Positions 22,784 through 35,370 are shown, numbered from the stretch's first letter. The stretch is DNA of 64,000 nt from Microvelia longipes (GCA_018340805.1 JACMZG010001913.1:36561476-36625475), one strand, 5' to 3'. Program-made: numbers and translations. The notes: generated by a model not told the origin, from the sequence alone.

Positions 22784-24077
22784 TTTTATTTTTCCTCATT
22801 TATACCGTAGATATAGGAAAATTATTGTGTTTGCGAAAAAATCCGTTTAAGATGTTTTCATGGCTTCCTTGAAGTCTTGAATCTTAGCTCCATGTGTATT
22901 TATGCTAAAGAGTTAAACATTTGTAGAAAAATCAATCTACTGCTGTAGTTGTGCTATTCGCAAAATATTTTTTTAATGATTTCATTAACCCGTAATATTT
23001 CGAAAAGTCATAGAACGCGGAAAAATGATGCGATTCAAGACATGTATAAGACTAACATTTGTGCCAAGTTTCATTTCATAATGAGCATTAGTTTAAATTT
23101 TATCGAATGATTTGTGTACGTTTGTTAAAAAATTGTAAAAAAATCAGAAAATGATTTAAGTTGAAATTTAGTACAAGTGTATACATTTACTTAATAAATA
23201 AGTACACAAAGATTCGTTTTAATACGACAAGTATATCCATAATTTTTGTTGGATCATAAAAGTTAAGTAGTATTGAGCGTGGTCAATGCTGTATGGATGA
23301 CCTCTAAGAATGAAACGGATGCATGTGTACCATCTAAGGACGAGCAAAGCGAGTCTAAAGCAAGGGGTATTGTAACGATATATTTTGGGTAGAAAATTTT
23401 AATTAGAATTTAGTTTAGATAAATTTGAAATTTTCTTTAAATACTTAATCTCGATTTAGAAGTTATTTATTATTTGATTTATTTTATATGCTTATCTAGT
23501 TGGTAACACTGTCTTTGATGAGGTGTAAGAAGGTTTTTTCCGACTTTTCTTGGTTTTTTCCACGAGGCCCCGGTGGGGACGGCTTCGGCCGTAATTTTGA
23601 TAATAACCTTAATTTTAATAACTCATGTCTAATGTTTTATCTCTATGAAAAGGATATGTATTAAGTATGTTTTAAAACTAGAGTTGTGGATTGTAAGAAG
23701 AAATGTAATTTATATTATTTTTTTAATCTGCTTTAATTATAATTATCAAATTTCACAATCTATTTTATTGAGTACTTAGATTAAGTTATCCATGTCGTAT
23801 CTTAAGCCATATATAGATCCATTTTTAATAGTTCTGGAGGGTTGGTTCTTCCCCCCCCTTTTGTGGGTTAAAAGAACCTGGCGCTCATTAATTAAGTATT
23901 TGGTAAGTTCTTGGACCTAATTTCGGTCTAGTATCTACTTCGATTGGTATCACTCCCACCCCTAGCGGCCAGACTGAGCTGGGCATTAATTATATAAATA
24001 TGTTATAGTATGAGCATAGAGAATCCGACGTGATGAGGAAAAGTTCTAAGATAAACCGTACCCGATTTTTCAAGGAT
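22784..24077 (+). repeat. family A repeat joined head to tail to the previous unit, with insertion
   Basis: The upstream unit's 'cacccgattttt' runs directly into this unit's 'atttttcctcatttatacc'. The 5S-like segment is at 23251-23312 ('ggatcataaaagttaagtag', 'gtatggatgacctct'). The terminal module is split: it stops near 23370 and resumes at about 24003 ('atgagcatagagaatccgac') to 24077. The ~630 bp between is an unidentified insertion with 'ggcttcggccg' and an inverted GGTTCTT/AAGAACC pair (23843-23878). Confidence 0.85.
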
Positions 24078-25749
24078 ACAAAGAAGCCAAAGAGTCTTAT
24101 TAATAAAAAGATAATTTTAAATCATTCCAATCCCAATTATACTTAATTTAATCTTCAAGTTTTTAGTCTAAATTAGCTAGTTTTTCGAGCTAAAGAGGGT
24201 TTTTTCTCAAAAAGATAGTGAATTAAAGCGTTACTACGAGAATTTTTTTATACTTTCTTTCTGGAGGTAATTTTTTACGACTACTTATCTATCTACAACG
24301 CGTCTAGATTTGGTAGTTGTAATTTGTACTAATCCACCGTCTAATCTTCTTTAATCTTGAGTAATTCGAGTTAACAACTTATTAAATGATAGTGTATTTT
24401 ACCGCTTCTACGGATTTTTGTGGTTTTGACGGATATGAAATATGAATACTATTATTTGAATGATTTCCCTGGGGAATATGCTGTAGGAGCCTGATTCTGA
24501 AATGCAGTTTTTTTACTAAAAGTCCCCAGGAAGCTCCATGGAAACTTTCGTAATAGTAAATAGACAGCTGAACAAAGGTAACCTGTAAGCTACCTTATAG
24601 GGAAGGTTTTCGAGTTCCCGCCACAAACCATTTTCTGCTCATCCTATCGTTTTCTATAAGATTTTCCATTTATTCTTTTATAATTGGAAGATATTTAAGA
24701 GTTCATTTCTTCGAAATGGATATAAGATGCCATTTTAGCTAAAACATATAAAAGTTTGCCATAAATAATAAACTATCTGATTATAACCGTGTGCTATACT
24801 ATAAATTATTACAATTTAATATATAATTGATGATAGGGACTATGCAATCATGGAAACTTTCACAAATTCTAATAGTATTAAAATTTAAAAGTTATAACAT
24901 AACTTAAGAGCAATCGGAAATCATTTGTAGCAATTGGAAAAAAGGAGATGAATTCATGGTATTTTAAGTATTATTGTTTGCGTTTAGAGATTGTAGCAAC
25001 TTTGTTGCTATTGCTTGAAGAAATGAGAATGTATAAAATAAAGCGTGGAATCATAAATTTCTAACTCAATTTTCGGTAACAAAACTAAGTAAGATGTAAT
25101 GATATTTGAAGTAAACTTTCTTCTTTGATAAACTTTACAAATCACTCTTAGTACCTGAGTACATAATAAATTAAAATTTTTACCTCTACTTCAAACTTGA
25201 TTTAACTTACTTATCACACTTTATAAACAAGTTAATTTAAAGATGTATCTATTATGTATGCAGTCTTCAGAAGATGTATTATAGTACCTGCACTTGCATG
25301 ATTTTATAAATAAAGTATCTCCAAACGCAATAAAACTTCACAGTTGATAACTTAGTTCCTATAATAGCCTTTTTTATTATTATTATTAAATAATAATATA
25401 TATAATTTTTAATAATAATATAATAGCCTTAATCATTCTTTGTTTTATTTGTTACTTTTTATGAATTTAAAACTAGTAAAGTAGTTGCAGCAGGTACTAG
25501 TTGGTACTTGCAGCAGGTTTTCATATGTCTGTTTTGAGAGTGTTGCGGTGGAATCCGAGTGAGTTCCTACAGCTCTCTATTATTAAAAGAAGGAGTTATT
25601 TGCTAAGATGCTGGCTAATTGTAGTACACCTAACTCTGGTACGAGTGGGGTCATATGGTCGAGTAGTTATCACCTCATCTGGGTGATAATTCCCAAAATA
25701 TAGTGATAAAAAATGCCATCGAAATTCATGTCGATGGAAATGAGACAAC
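24078..25749. other. AT-rich sequence, no gene seen
   Basis: Nothing recognisable apart from a TAATAATA-rich patch at 25370-25425 and a tRNA-A-box-like 'tggtcgagtagtta' at 25656. Confidence 0.5.
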
Positions 25750-25870
25750 TATTTTCTGAGTGGTTTTCACAATGCTGTATGTGTGTATGCTATGCATATG
25801 TGTCTGCCATGCATATGTGTTAGTGCCATGCATAGCTCCCCCTGTAGACGTGAAAGTACAAACTTTGTTA
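25750..25870 (+). repeat. family A fragment
   Basis: 'ttctgagtggttttcacaat' and the TG-rich block with 'catgcatagctccccctgta' match the middle of family A. Confidence 0.55.
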
Positions 25871-25939
25871 CTTTATCCCTCATAACAAACCATTGTCACA
25901 AGACAATGTTGATGTATGAGTAAAATTAGTAGGACGTAA

Positions 25940-26030
25940 TCCATTGTCAATGTTATTTACAATTGTCGACGTTTCGGGAGCAGGTACTTCTCCCATCATC
26001 AGGTTCGTCATGAGAAAGACGGTGTGTGTT
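25940..26030 (-). mobile_element. Penelope-like fragment with the best hammerhead-like core
   Basis: On the minus strand: CTGATGA (26002-25996), a perfect 5-bp stem GGGAG/CTCCC around a 9-base loop, then GAAACGTC (25975-25968). All invariant bases of the CUGANGA...GAAA core are present. Confidence 0.6.
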
Positions 26031-27155
26031 ATGTGTAGGGTGTCAGGATTTTTGACTTAGTAGGCAAGTATCAACGACTATACAGAGCACTTTGAAACTT
26101 ATCTACCTTGTGCCTTTTCCCAGGTATCTACCTTATAAGTTACGGAAACTATATGGTAGCTACGGCTACTGTAATACATCTGCCACTTTATTTTTAAATG
26201 GTTATCCGTTGCTGTTATTTACACCCAACTGATTCAACTTGTCTAGGCAAACACAGCTTTAATCAAAAGCATATATAAACAATATAACGTATATGGTTCA
26301 CTCCCGAGTGTTGTAGGAACACTCAATTGACAAGATTGCGTAGATGATTTAAGTTGGGAGCCTGATCACTGGAGTCTTGAAGAGCGCTAGTGGGAAGAAC
26401 CTATTTGCTTTATTCCCTAGTAGATTGTGTTGTAGTCTTTTTTTAATATAAACAGTTGCCAATATATTAATAATATTCTCGACGTATTTTTGTTTTCCAT
26501 CACAAGGAACTGCACCGTCGTTTTTTTAAAAAAAAAAAAACAAACAATAATTTATTTTGAATATTTTCGCCTTGAGATTAAAATTTGTTTATCTATCCAT
26601 CCATGTTAATACTGTTTATCTATGATCAAATGAAATAAAATTTCCGAACATTACATTACATTAGGTTCCTATTTAGTAATAAAAACAGACTTTACTACGC
26701 GACATCAGAATACTATTAAATTTTTCTCTGTTCTTTGCTCTTCGAATGTAACTTAGGCGCTTTAGAAATCTTCCAATAGGAGAAGAAATAGTTCGAGTTA
26801 ATTCTTCTAGTGATTAATGCGTATTTCGTGATACAATGGAAATTGAAAGTGAGAATGATACTCGTGATTCAGAACTATCTACTCGAGTAACTATCTTACA
26901 GGTTGGTGAATGTTACTTGATTTAGATAGAGAATGTGCTCCATTTTCTGAAAGTCTTCAGTGAACCAATTCTCTTTTCCGAATACTAAATTGAAAGAAGG
27001 CTGTACGCAGAACAAATGCTTACTTAACTGTTGCAAAAATTACTCTTGCATTTGTTGAAACAACTACGGCAAGAGACTTATACTATTAGAGGGAGGCTAC
27101 AAGTGCCCTTATCATTGCCTGGGTAGCTTAGTACTATAACTGTACGTTGATGACA
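26031..27155. other. intergenic, no gene seen
   Basis: 'gggtgtcaggatttttgac' near 26038 recurs in altered form at 28415. No coding signal. Confidence 0.45.
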
Positions 27156-27342
27156 TATTTTTACTTTTCCTCATTTATACCCTATGTATATTAGAAAAGT
27201 ATTGTGTTTACCAAAAATCCGAAACCGGGATGAAACCGGAAATATCCATTTCAGGTGTTTTCCTGTCCTCCTGAGTGGTTTTCTCAAAGTTGTCTGTCTA
27301 TATGAGTGTGTTTGTTTGTTATCGTAGTTCCTGGTGTATTAT
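27156..27342 (+). repeat. family A 5' fragment
   Basis: 'ttttacttttcctcatttat' through 'gaaaccgggatgaaaccgga' to 'gtcctcctgagtggttttct' and 'ggtgtatta'. Confidence 0.85.
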
Positions 27343-27719
27343 ATAGTGTAAATCCCGAGACATGACGAGGATACAATTTAGTAAACTCACAAGGCGATGC
27401 CGAGGAATTTAATAACTGCTCGAGAGCAACGACCTGTTTCTCCCGATGTAAGTTTAAGATTTTACCTCCAGGAGGGAGATAAAAGTATAAGAACAAACAG
27501 CGAGCGTTAAAATTGCGGTAAGCTTTATTAAAGTTACCATTTGATTACTGAACAATAAATAACTTATTACTCAGTTACTCAGCATTTTTAGGGTTTTATA
27601 GTAATCTAAACAAAGATCTTGTTAATTCTATACTAAATGTTTTTACTGGGTTGACTTATTATCATTTTATATTTTATTTCTCTTGTTGAATATATTTGGT
27701 AACTGATTAATTTATTTTA

Positions 27720-28106
27720 TTAAGAACATGTTATGTCTCATACATGGCTTCATACGTGTCAAATTTCAATCCGATCGCATTACTTTTTCACGTTTTATGA
27801 TTTTTCGAAATTTCGTCTAAGTCATTATTGCGTGTTAATGGCGTCATAAACAATATTCTCCGACTAGCACAACTACATCTATGGACTGATTTTTGTACAA
27901 AGTTTCAATTCCCTAGCATAAATACACTTGGAGCTACGATGATAACATACACACGCACACATACAGACTGATAACTTTGTGAAAACCACTTAAGAGGTCT
28001 TAAAAACACCTGAAACAGATAATTCCGGTTTCATCCCCGTTTCGGAGTTTTTTGGGCAAACAAATACTTTTCCTATATACCTACGGTATAAATGTGAAAA
28101 GTAAAT
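27720..28106 (-). repeat. family A 5' half, inverted
   Basis: A minus-strand copy ending 'ggtataaatgtgaaaagt' at 28106, with all 5' blocks in order and no 5S-like part. It faces the copy at 27156 across ~380 bp. Confidence 0.85.
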
Positions 28107-29290
28107 GTTACTGCAATCTTACTTCAAATAAAAAGCCTTTTGCATTTGTTGGCATTTCTTTTCTTTTGGAACAATGGGTAATAAGAATCTACTAATGTTG
28201 TTTTTACCTTAGAGCCAAATTTATTGCTAAATTAAAAAGCGACATTAAACAAATTTGCTTAATAAACTAGTTTTCTCTTTGCTAAAAAAACAAATCAAGA
28301 AATAAATAATTTTATCTGTAAATAATTTGTCGATGAATAATTCAAATTAAATTAATTGACATTTTGATTCCCTGACAAAATAATTTTATATGAGATTACT
28401 AATATCATGTTTAGGGTGTCAGGACTTTAACCTGACTTGGTAAGCAAGAATTAACGGTATAATTAATAAAGTTTAATTAATTACTAATATCATAATACTA
28501 ATGTGAGACTAGATTACAAATATCTGAATACTTGTGTGAGATTATATTAAATGATTAAAATGATTGTATTAAATTATATATATATGATGTATATTATATT
28601 AATATTAAATGATTGTATTAGTTCATTATATCATCTCATTCAGTGTTCTTACAGTTCTATATTATTTTTTCAATTCACAAATACATAGATAGAACGTCGA
28701 GTATCAATTGGACACAGTAGGCAGGGGATTACATAAGGGAATGTCAGGAGATAATTCCGAGATGATCTATAAGCGTACGTATGAGATCCGGTACACTGTG
28801 TGTATACTGGTCGTAGTGAAAGTTGCCTAAATAAGATATACTTGACTAACAGAACTGGACTTTCTTTTACTTTGTACTGACTTTATTACGTTTTAAATTT
28901 AACCGTTTAACTTGATACTCATCCAACGGAAATAAGAAATAGACGTACCCGAAATTGAGGTATCTCCATTCCTTACTCATTGCCTTTTAAATATCAACTC
29001 CTCTCAATTTAAGCCTTTTCCAGAAAAAAAAAAAAAAATAAAGTAAAATAAATAATTATATTAATAAAAATATTTTTTTTTTATTTTAAATATTTAAATG
29101 CAGCCTTATAAAAATTTAAAAGTTCAGATTTAAAAGTGTTGATTTTTTACCTCAAGCTTGTAATACGATCTGATATAAAAATTAAACATCTTCAATATTT
29201 AACCCTTTATTGGGCCAAATAACAACACGACATAATTTTTTTAATAAATTATTGACAATTATAACAACCTTATAATTCTCAACCCCCTCT
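28107..29290. other. AT-rich sequence, no gene seen
   Basis: No recognisable structure. Confidence 0.5.
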
Positions 29291-29291
29291 C

Positions 29292-29840
29292 TTTGTACCT
29301 CGTTACTTCTCCTCATAACTTCGGACTCGTTTCACCTTCTCTTTGCACCTCGGTAATTCTCCTCATAACTTTGGACTTTTTCTTTGCATCTTGGTACTTC
29401 TCCTCATAACTTCGGACTCGTTTCACCTTCTCTTTGCACCTCGGTACTTCTCCTCATAACTTCGGACTCGTTTCACCCTCTCTTCGCACCTCGGTACTTC
29501 TCCTCATAACTTCGGACTTTTTCTTTGCACCTTGGTACTTCTCCTCATAACTTCGGACTCGTTTCACCTTTTCTTTGCACCTCGGTACTTCTCATAACTT
29601 CGGACTTTTTCTTTGCACCTTGGTACTTCTCCTCATAAGTTCGGACTTTTTCTTTGCACCTTGGTACTTCTCCTCATAACTTCGGACTTGTTTCACCTTT
29701 CTTTGCACCTCGGTACTTCTCCTCATAACTTCGGACTTTTTCTTTGCACCTTGGTACTTCTCATAACTTGAGACTCCTTTCACCCTCTCTTTGATTCTCG
29801 GTATTTCTCCTCATAACTTCGGACTCGCTTCACTCTTTCT
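29292..29840 (-). repeat. tandem array derived from the family A terminal module
   Basis: About 12 copies of 'cctcggtacttctcctcata' followed by 'acttcggac', in two unit lengths: ~50 bp with 'tcgtttcaccttctc' and ~40 bp with 'tttttctttgcacc'. The words match the inverted family A end ('acctcggaac', 'cttcggactcgcttc'), so the array arose by amplifying part of it. The 63-residue frame here is an artefact. Confidence 0.8.
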
Positions 29841-29862
29841 TAGAATGTCATGATTATCCAAA

Positions 29863-30750
29863 ACCTTTTAAATTATTTCTGTCTGAAATTATTATGTTTA
29901 ACAGAGCAGAATTTATTTATTTATTGTAGAGCTAAATTAAACATAATTAGCGCTATAATAACAAAGCAAGATAAACAACATAAAAATAGAGGTATTTGAT
30001 TTACCTTGGGGTTAAAACGAAAGTATTACTATATAAAACATTGGCGTACTTTTATGAAAATTGAATTTTAAATTAAAATAGAATTGAACTGGTGTTCAAT
30101 GTAGAATTGAACTTGGATAACTAACAAAATTGAAAAAGGGATGTCAAAAGATAGGTAGGCCGAAGATGGAAAGGGTAGAAAGGTTAATAGATATTAAAAA
30201 TTAGAAAATATAAATTTAAAAATAACAAATTAACAAATTAGAAATAAAAATATAAGTTCAAATTTACTTTAGATTTAGGTGTATTTATTTAAAACTTTAG
30301 TTTAATAATAACCAAATAGACAAAATACTTGCAAAAATATAAAATGTTACACAGATAATACTAATATTGTTACTTGATTAATGTTTTTATTGCTTTGTTC
30401 TTTATAAAAAATCAGTGTTGTATTCTAATCTAAAAGTCAAAATTAAGTTGGCATTACTGTTTATTGAGTTAAACTCAATGTCTGAATAAGCTTTTTTTAC
30501 TAACCTGCGATTAGTTTTTTTATATACTTGCTTTGTGTAAATAAAAAATTGTGTGGTTTTCATGAGTATTTTGTGTTGTTGTCGTGGGTAACTAATTAAA
30601 GATTTTAAATTAAGAAAAACTTTGTATAAAAATGAAATGTAATGAAAGTGAAAGTTTTATTTGTTTTACTTTTCTCTCTTTAAGAGAAAAAACCTTTTAT
30701 GTGCCTGCCACAGGAGAAAAAAATTGTTATAGCTGTCTTTATTAACTTTC
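29863..30750. other. AT-rich sequence, no gene seen
   Basis: No recognisable structure. Confidence 0.5.
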
Positions 30751-30752
30751 CT

Positions 30753-30905
30753 CGGCTATGTCTCGGGATTAAACTTCTTAGCTCTGCTTCAGGAACCAAC
30801 CATATGAACCCCTCGGCTCCGGCTCAGCAATCAACCATATGAATGCCTCAGCTCCGCCTAAGGAACTAATGATATGAGCTCCTCGGCTGCGCCTCTGGTT
30901 TTAAA
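30753..30905 (+). repeat. degenerate ~36-bp tandem repeat
   Basis: Four copies of 'cctcggctccgcctcaggaa' plus 'ccaaccatatgaa', more G+C-rich than the surroundings. Confidence 0.65.
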
Positions 30906-31904
30906 TGTAATGGCTCCCTGATGCAGCTTACACCTCAGAAGCTAACTTAATACTGTACGTAATGAATCTATTTCTCTCAAAGAATGTAAATAAATATTTT
31001 TGTTTTGGATAATCCAGAATATGTCTTACCAGTCAAACTGATGGGTTTATGGGTTATTGATCAAACAATAATCCATAAACCAAAAATCATGCAAGATAGG
31101 CATTTTTGAGCAAAAAACAAGCCTTCTAGCAGAAAAAGGCAGGGTCTACATGCCTGGCAAAAAAACTGTGCCAGTGTTTTTTTGTGGCATTTCACCTTTT
31201 TCCAGTGCTTTACATGTCAAGCGATTATTTAATTATTTTACAGAGTTTCACTCATATTTGTTAAGTGATGCATTACAACTAGGTTATTTATAATTAAACT
31301 ATATTGGACAGAACGTTTTTTTGGAAAATTATTTTAATTGTTTTATTTTAATGGGTGGCTTTAATTTAGTGGTTCCAGGTATATAATCACTAATTTTTGG
31401 AAACAAGTAAACTCAAAACATAGTTTTAACATGTTTATCACTTATGCATAAAAAATATTGAATAATCTCTATTAATTTAATGCTTTTAAAAACTTTATTC
31501 CTGAGTGCAATCACTGGATTGTTTCTCTACCAAGCGCACCAAAGCCATTAAAACTGTGCTAACTCTAATACTTTTAACAATCACAATTGTTGTTGTATTG
31601 TTCAATAAATAAAATAAAAAAAAACTTTATTGACTTTTTAGCTATTATATACACGCATATGTAAGAGTTTAGACGTTTTCTAACGCTCTCTCAGATTTGA
31701 ATTCCTTATTTTATAAAAGTTGGTAAAAAATCAATTATGTTGATTGATAATTATTATATTGCAAAGTGTTGTTTATGAATTATATATGAATTCATCAAGC
31801 TACATATATTATAGAGGAAATATTCCAAAAATTTACTAACTATGGTTACCTTATTAGATTAAGCTAAAACTAAGCTAAGATGTTTTAAGATAAAATATGT
31901 TATA
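30906..31904. other. AT-rich sequence, no gene seen
   Basis: No recognisable structure. Confidence 0.5.
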
Positions 31905-32103
31905 AAATATACTAATGCAAGTATACTGTCTAGCATAAATACACTAAGAGATGCGATAACAAAAGACACACACATACCCTCACACTCAGGAAGTCTTAAA
32001 AACACCCAAAACGGATAATTCCGGTCACATCCCGGTTTCGAATTTTTTTCACAAACACAATACTTTTTCAATATACCTAAAGTATAAATTGAAAAGGTAA
32101 AAA
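31905..32103 (-). repeat. family A 5' fragment, inverted
   Basis: From 'agcataaatacactaagaga' to 'tataaattgaaaaggtaaaa', a minus-strand 5' end. Confidence 0.75.
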
Positions 32104-32815
32104 CACCTCTCACCTTCTCACTTAATCAAAGGTGAGAACCTTTGTTTAGATTTATTTCAGGTAGCTTTTTGTTTTCATTGTTTTATCTAGATTTCATCTA
32201 AATATAAACAGCTGATTATTTTATCGTTATCAATCCATTAGCGAAAATAAACAATGGATGAATTATAGCGGATAATAATTCTTCTTAATTACCTTTCTTA
32301 GTCATTTATTCATATCGTACAGTGGATATATGTCTGCAATTATCTGGTTCATAATAAAATTCTTATTTGAAATAAGCTGACAAATGTAAACCATTTATAC
32401 CCTATATAAGCATTATGTATATATATTATTTTTATTAAAATTATATGTGTTAATAGTATACTACATGGACTTATATTATATAAGTAGGAGAATGTGTGTA
32501 TTCGAGAGAGTACCTGTAAATAAAAGAAATCATAATACAATATAAATAGAAATATATAAATAAGCTTGTTTATTGTTTCAAAATAATTTAAAATTAATGC
32601 AATGTTAATTTCCGTGCATAAATTTTTCGGTTCAAAATCTTTGTGTATTTTGTGCAGACGGGTGAAAGTAAAGTCTGGTTTAAACAAAAAGAAAGATAAT
32701 AGTACGAAAATGTTTTTTTACAGAATTGAGATGAATAATTTATAAAATTCCATCAATATTATCTAATATAGTTCATTTGAACAAATGGTGAAAAAAGGGA
32801 GATATACATATTACA
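32104..32815. other. AT-rich sequence, no gene seen
   Basis: Open frames on the minus strand have AT-driven composition only. Confidence 0.5.
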
Positions 32816-32981
32816 TTACATACATAATATTTGATACTACCAAGTTTTGCAAATATTGAATTTTTAAACACAATATAATTTTTCGAAAGACACCTAGGAA
32901 ATGTTACAAGTAAAATGGATTGCTACGTCTGAGAACTGTTTTATCATTCGACATTCATCATCATTGATGACTCGACATAAT

Positions 32982-33007
32982 GTCATGTCTCACTAGTGAG
33001 ACATGAC
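32982..33007. repeat. perfect 26-bp palindrome
   Basis: GTCATGTCTCACT and its exact reverse complement adjoin with no spacer. It lies at the end of the dispersed segment that also occurs near 11440 and 57250. Confidence 0.9.
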
Positions 33008-33024
33008 TAATATGCACTAATATC

Positions 33025-33319
33025 TAGGATGTTGAATAAAGGGAATGACGCACTAAGTCGAATTGCCATTCAATAAAGTGACCCCATCGAAAATCAAAAC
33101 ATAGAGATGAATGCAACACGAAACACACGTCAAAAACCAACTGCACATGCTTGGTACGAACTGCGCATGCTTATGATCATTATAACAGCGCAGGTCTTAA
33201 AATTTAGAGGCAAACTTATAACCTGAGAGGAGGTAAGTTTGCTCCTATTTCTCTATCTCATAAACTTCCATGGGGTCAGAAATGTTCCTTAATGCGTCAT
33301 CCCCTTTATTCAACATCCT
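33025..33319. mobile_element. MITE-like element with ~28-bp inverted ends
   Basis: Ends 'aggatgttgaataaaggg' and its inverse 'ccctttattcaacatcct', both continuing into 'atgacgca'/'tgcgtcat'. 'actaatat' occurs beside both ends and may be an 8-bp target duplication (hAT-like). Only one copy is seen. Confidence 0.6.
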
Positions 33320-33330
33320 TGACTAATATG

Positions 33331-33648
33331 CATAGAGATATTATTACTAGAGAGGCCCTATAGGTTAATTTTGAAACATTGAAAAAGTAACCTGACCACC
33401 TTCGCTCATAAATATAATCAAATAATCAGGACAAAAATTAAATAACTTACATAGTAAAACGTTAAAAATACAAATAAAAAACAAACAGTGTGCGGGAAAC
33501 TGAAATAAATTTATAAATTATAACCTTAACTCACTCTCGAAGGAGGTTTAAATGAGGTTATAAAGAATCCCTGAGAGCCCCAAAAAAATGTTTCAAGCCT
33601 CTTAATGTGTTTAGATTGGCTATGCCCTCTCTAGTATATATCTCTATG
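33331..33648. mobile_element. family D MITE
   Basis: Inverted ends 'catagagatat..actagag' and 'ctctagtatatatctctatg'. Inside are 'gaaacattgaaaaagtaacc', 'aatcaaataatcaggac' and 'tccctgagagcccc', shared with copies at 35671, 44172 and 53432. No coding capacity. Confidence 0.75.
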
Positions 33649-33689
33649 GTAATACGTATGTTTAACACATGTATGAAGTTTAAAATTTA

Positions 33690-33860
33690 TTATGAGCATT
33701 ATTTGTGGTTTTAATCGATTGACATTAACATAATGTAAACCAATCACGTTTTATGATAAAGACGTTTGAAAATTCGATTATATTGTGCCTGTATAACTCT
33801 TATATATGGCCAATATAAGGCAGTACGGCCACACAGAGCCACAAAACAAGGCTCTTGTTT
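33690..33860. repeat. dispersed repeat fragment (family G)
   Basis: 'aatgtaaaccaatcacgtt' and 'gaaaattcgattatattgtg' recur at about 37015-37095 and 62285-62365. Confidence 0.5.
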
Positions 33861-33992
33861 TTATTTGCAACTTGATAGAGAAGTTCTTACTAGGTATACT
33901 AGGGAAGCAATGCCTGCCACATAGGCAACGTTGGGGATAATATATGATTGATTTAATTTTGTTGATGCTGATTATAAGTAAACACATTTTTT

Positions 33993-34790
33993 AGCCAAGT
34001 CTAAAAAATGTGACTCAATTTGTACAACTTGGAACCAAATTTTTCTAAAAATGTACCTTCAATTATGAAGAAATAGCAAAGTCTGCCTATCCAGAGTGGA
34101 GCCCTACATATGATTGTGCATGCTCAAAATTTTATAATTCACAACAATTTCAGTTTTCTTGAAATAAGTGGTTCCCTGTAGCTCATGTCCAAAACATGAT
34201 GAGAACATTTTAAAAGCTGATAAAATGACCGATAAAACGAGTGTTTTTCGTGAATATGGAATAACTACAACTACAGTTCTGACATGTATTAAATGGCCAA
34301 AAAAATGTCTAACATTTTTAAAGAAATTCCCTGACTTCGCATAAATTTAACATTTTATTGGTGTATTTGAAAAAGCCATAACTTTAGTTGCAGTCATCAA
34401 ATTTTTGTAATTAAGCACTTAATTTATAGAACATTTTATCACCTTTAAAAAATTTCTCTTCATGTTTTGCACACGAACCACAGGGAACCACTTATTTCAG
34501 GAAAACTAAAATATTTGCGAATTCATAAAATTTTGAGCATGTACAACCATATGAAAGGTTGTACATGCTCTGGATATGCAGACTGCTATTTCTTCATAAT
34601 TACATTTTTTTTAATATAACACATCTTAAGAAAAATTTTTAAAATATTTACATAAACTATATATGTATATGCACTAAATATTTACATATATTTTAAAGTA
34701 TTTAAATTTTTAAAATATGATACATTATCAGAAAATTTGATTTGAAGTAGTACAAAATTAGTAACATTTTTTCAGGTCCGGCTCCAGGAC
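33993..34790. mobile_element. family B foldback element, full-length
   Basis: About 800 bp with long inverted arms. The left arm (33993-34190) and right arm (34455-34790) share 'aaaaaatgtgac', 'tctgcctatccagagtgga', 'attttgagcatgta' and 'gtggttccctgt' in inverse order. A ~250-bp AT-rich centre separates them. No coding capacity. Confidence 0.8.
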
Positions 34791-34799
34791 TATACGCTT

Positions 34800-35370
34800 A
34801 TTGAGCTATACCTAAGAATCAAGACTGTTTAAACCATTACATACAATTGGGTGTAGTAACCTAAATGAAACTGGGTAATTCGAACATTTGTGACAGATAA
34901 ACTCATCCTTCATTTGTATCAAAATACAAATGTCTCACAATTTTTAAGACACAGATGACCGAAAATGAGATTAACAACTTAATACCATCGCTTAAAAAAA
35001 ACGGGAATTCCTGTATTATAGCTGTAAAACAATATCTTGTCTGAAATAATATTTTATATATAAATAAGAGCACAAGAACAAAAAACCCAGATCTCCGTTG
35101 TAATTGCTGTAGGAAATATAAAATCGATACATCTCCGACGTAAAATAGAAATACGAAGTGAAAATAAGGAAAAATTTACTTGAAACAAATACAAAATAAA
35201 AAAATATCACGAATTGTTCTTAATAAAAACCTTGAAAATTGAAAACTTCAACCCAGTTTTATAACTTTGTTTTTTTTTTATTCTATAGAATACATTTTTC
35301 TCCTGTAATATAAAATTCTGGTACGGAGGTCTGTATGTGAATTTCCTTCGAAATGCGCGCTTCTATTCTT
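34800..35370. other. AT-rich sequence, no gene seen
   Basis: No recognisable structure. Confidence 0.5.

Noticed and set aside
25640..25690. tRNA gene suggested by 'tggtcgagtagtta' and a CATCTGGGTG arm
   Set aside because: Only a box-A-like word is present; there is no box B or acceptor stem.
29292..29840. CRISPR-like appearance of regularly spaced repeats
   Set aside because: Units adjoin without unique spacers, and the host is an insect; it is a minisatellite. The same holds for 47221-47910, 51720-52140 and 53111-53422.
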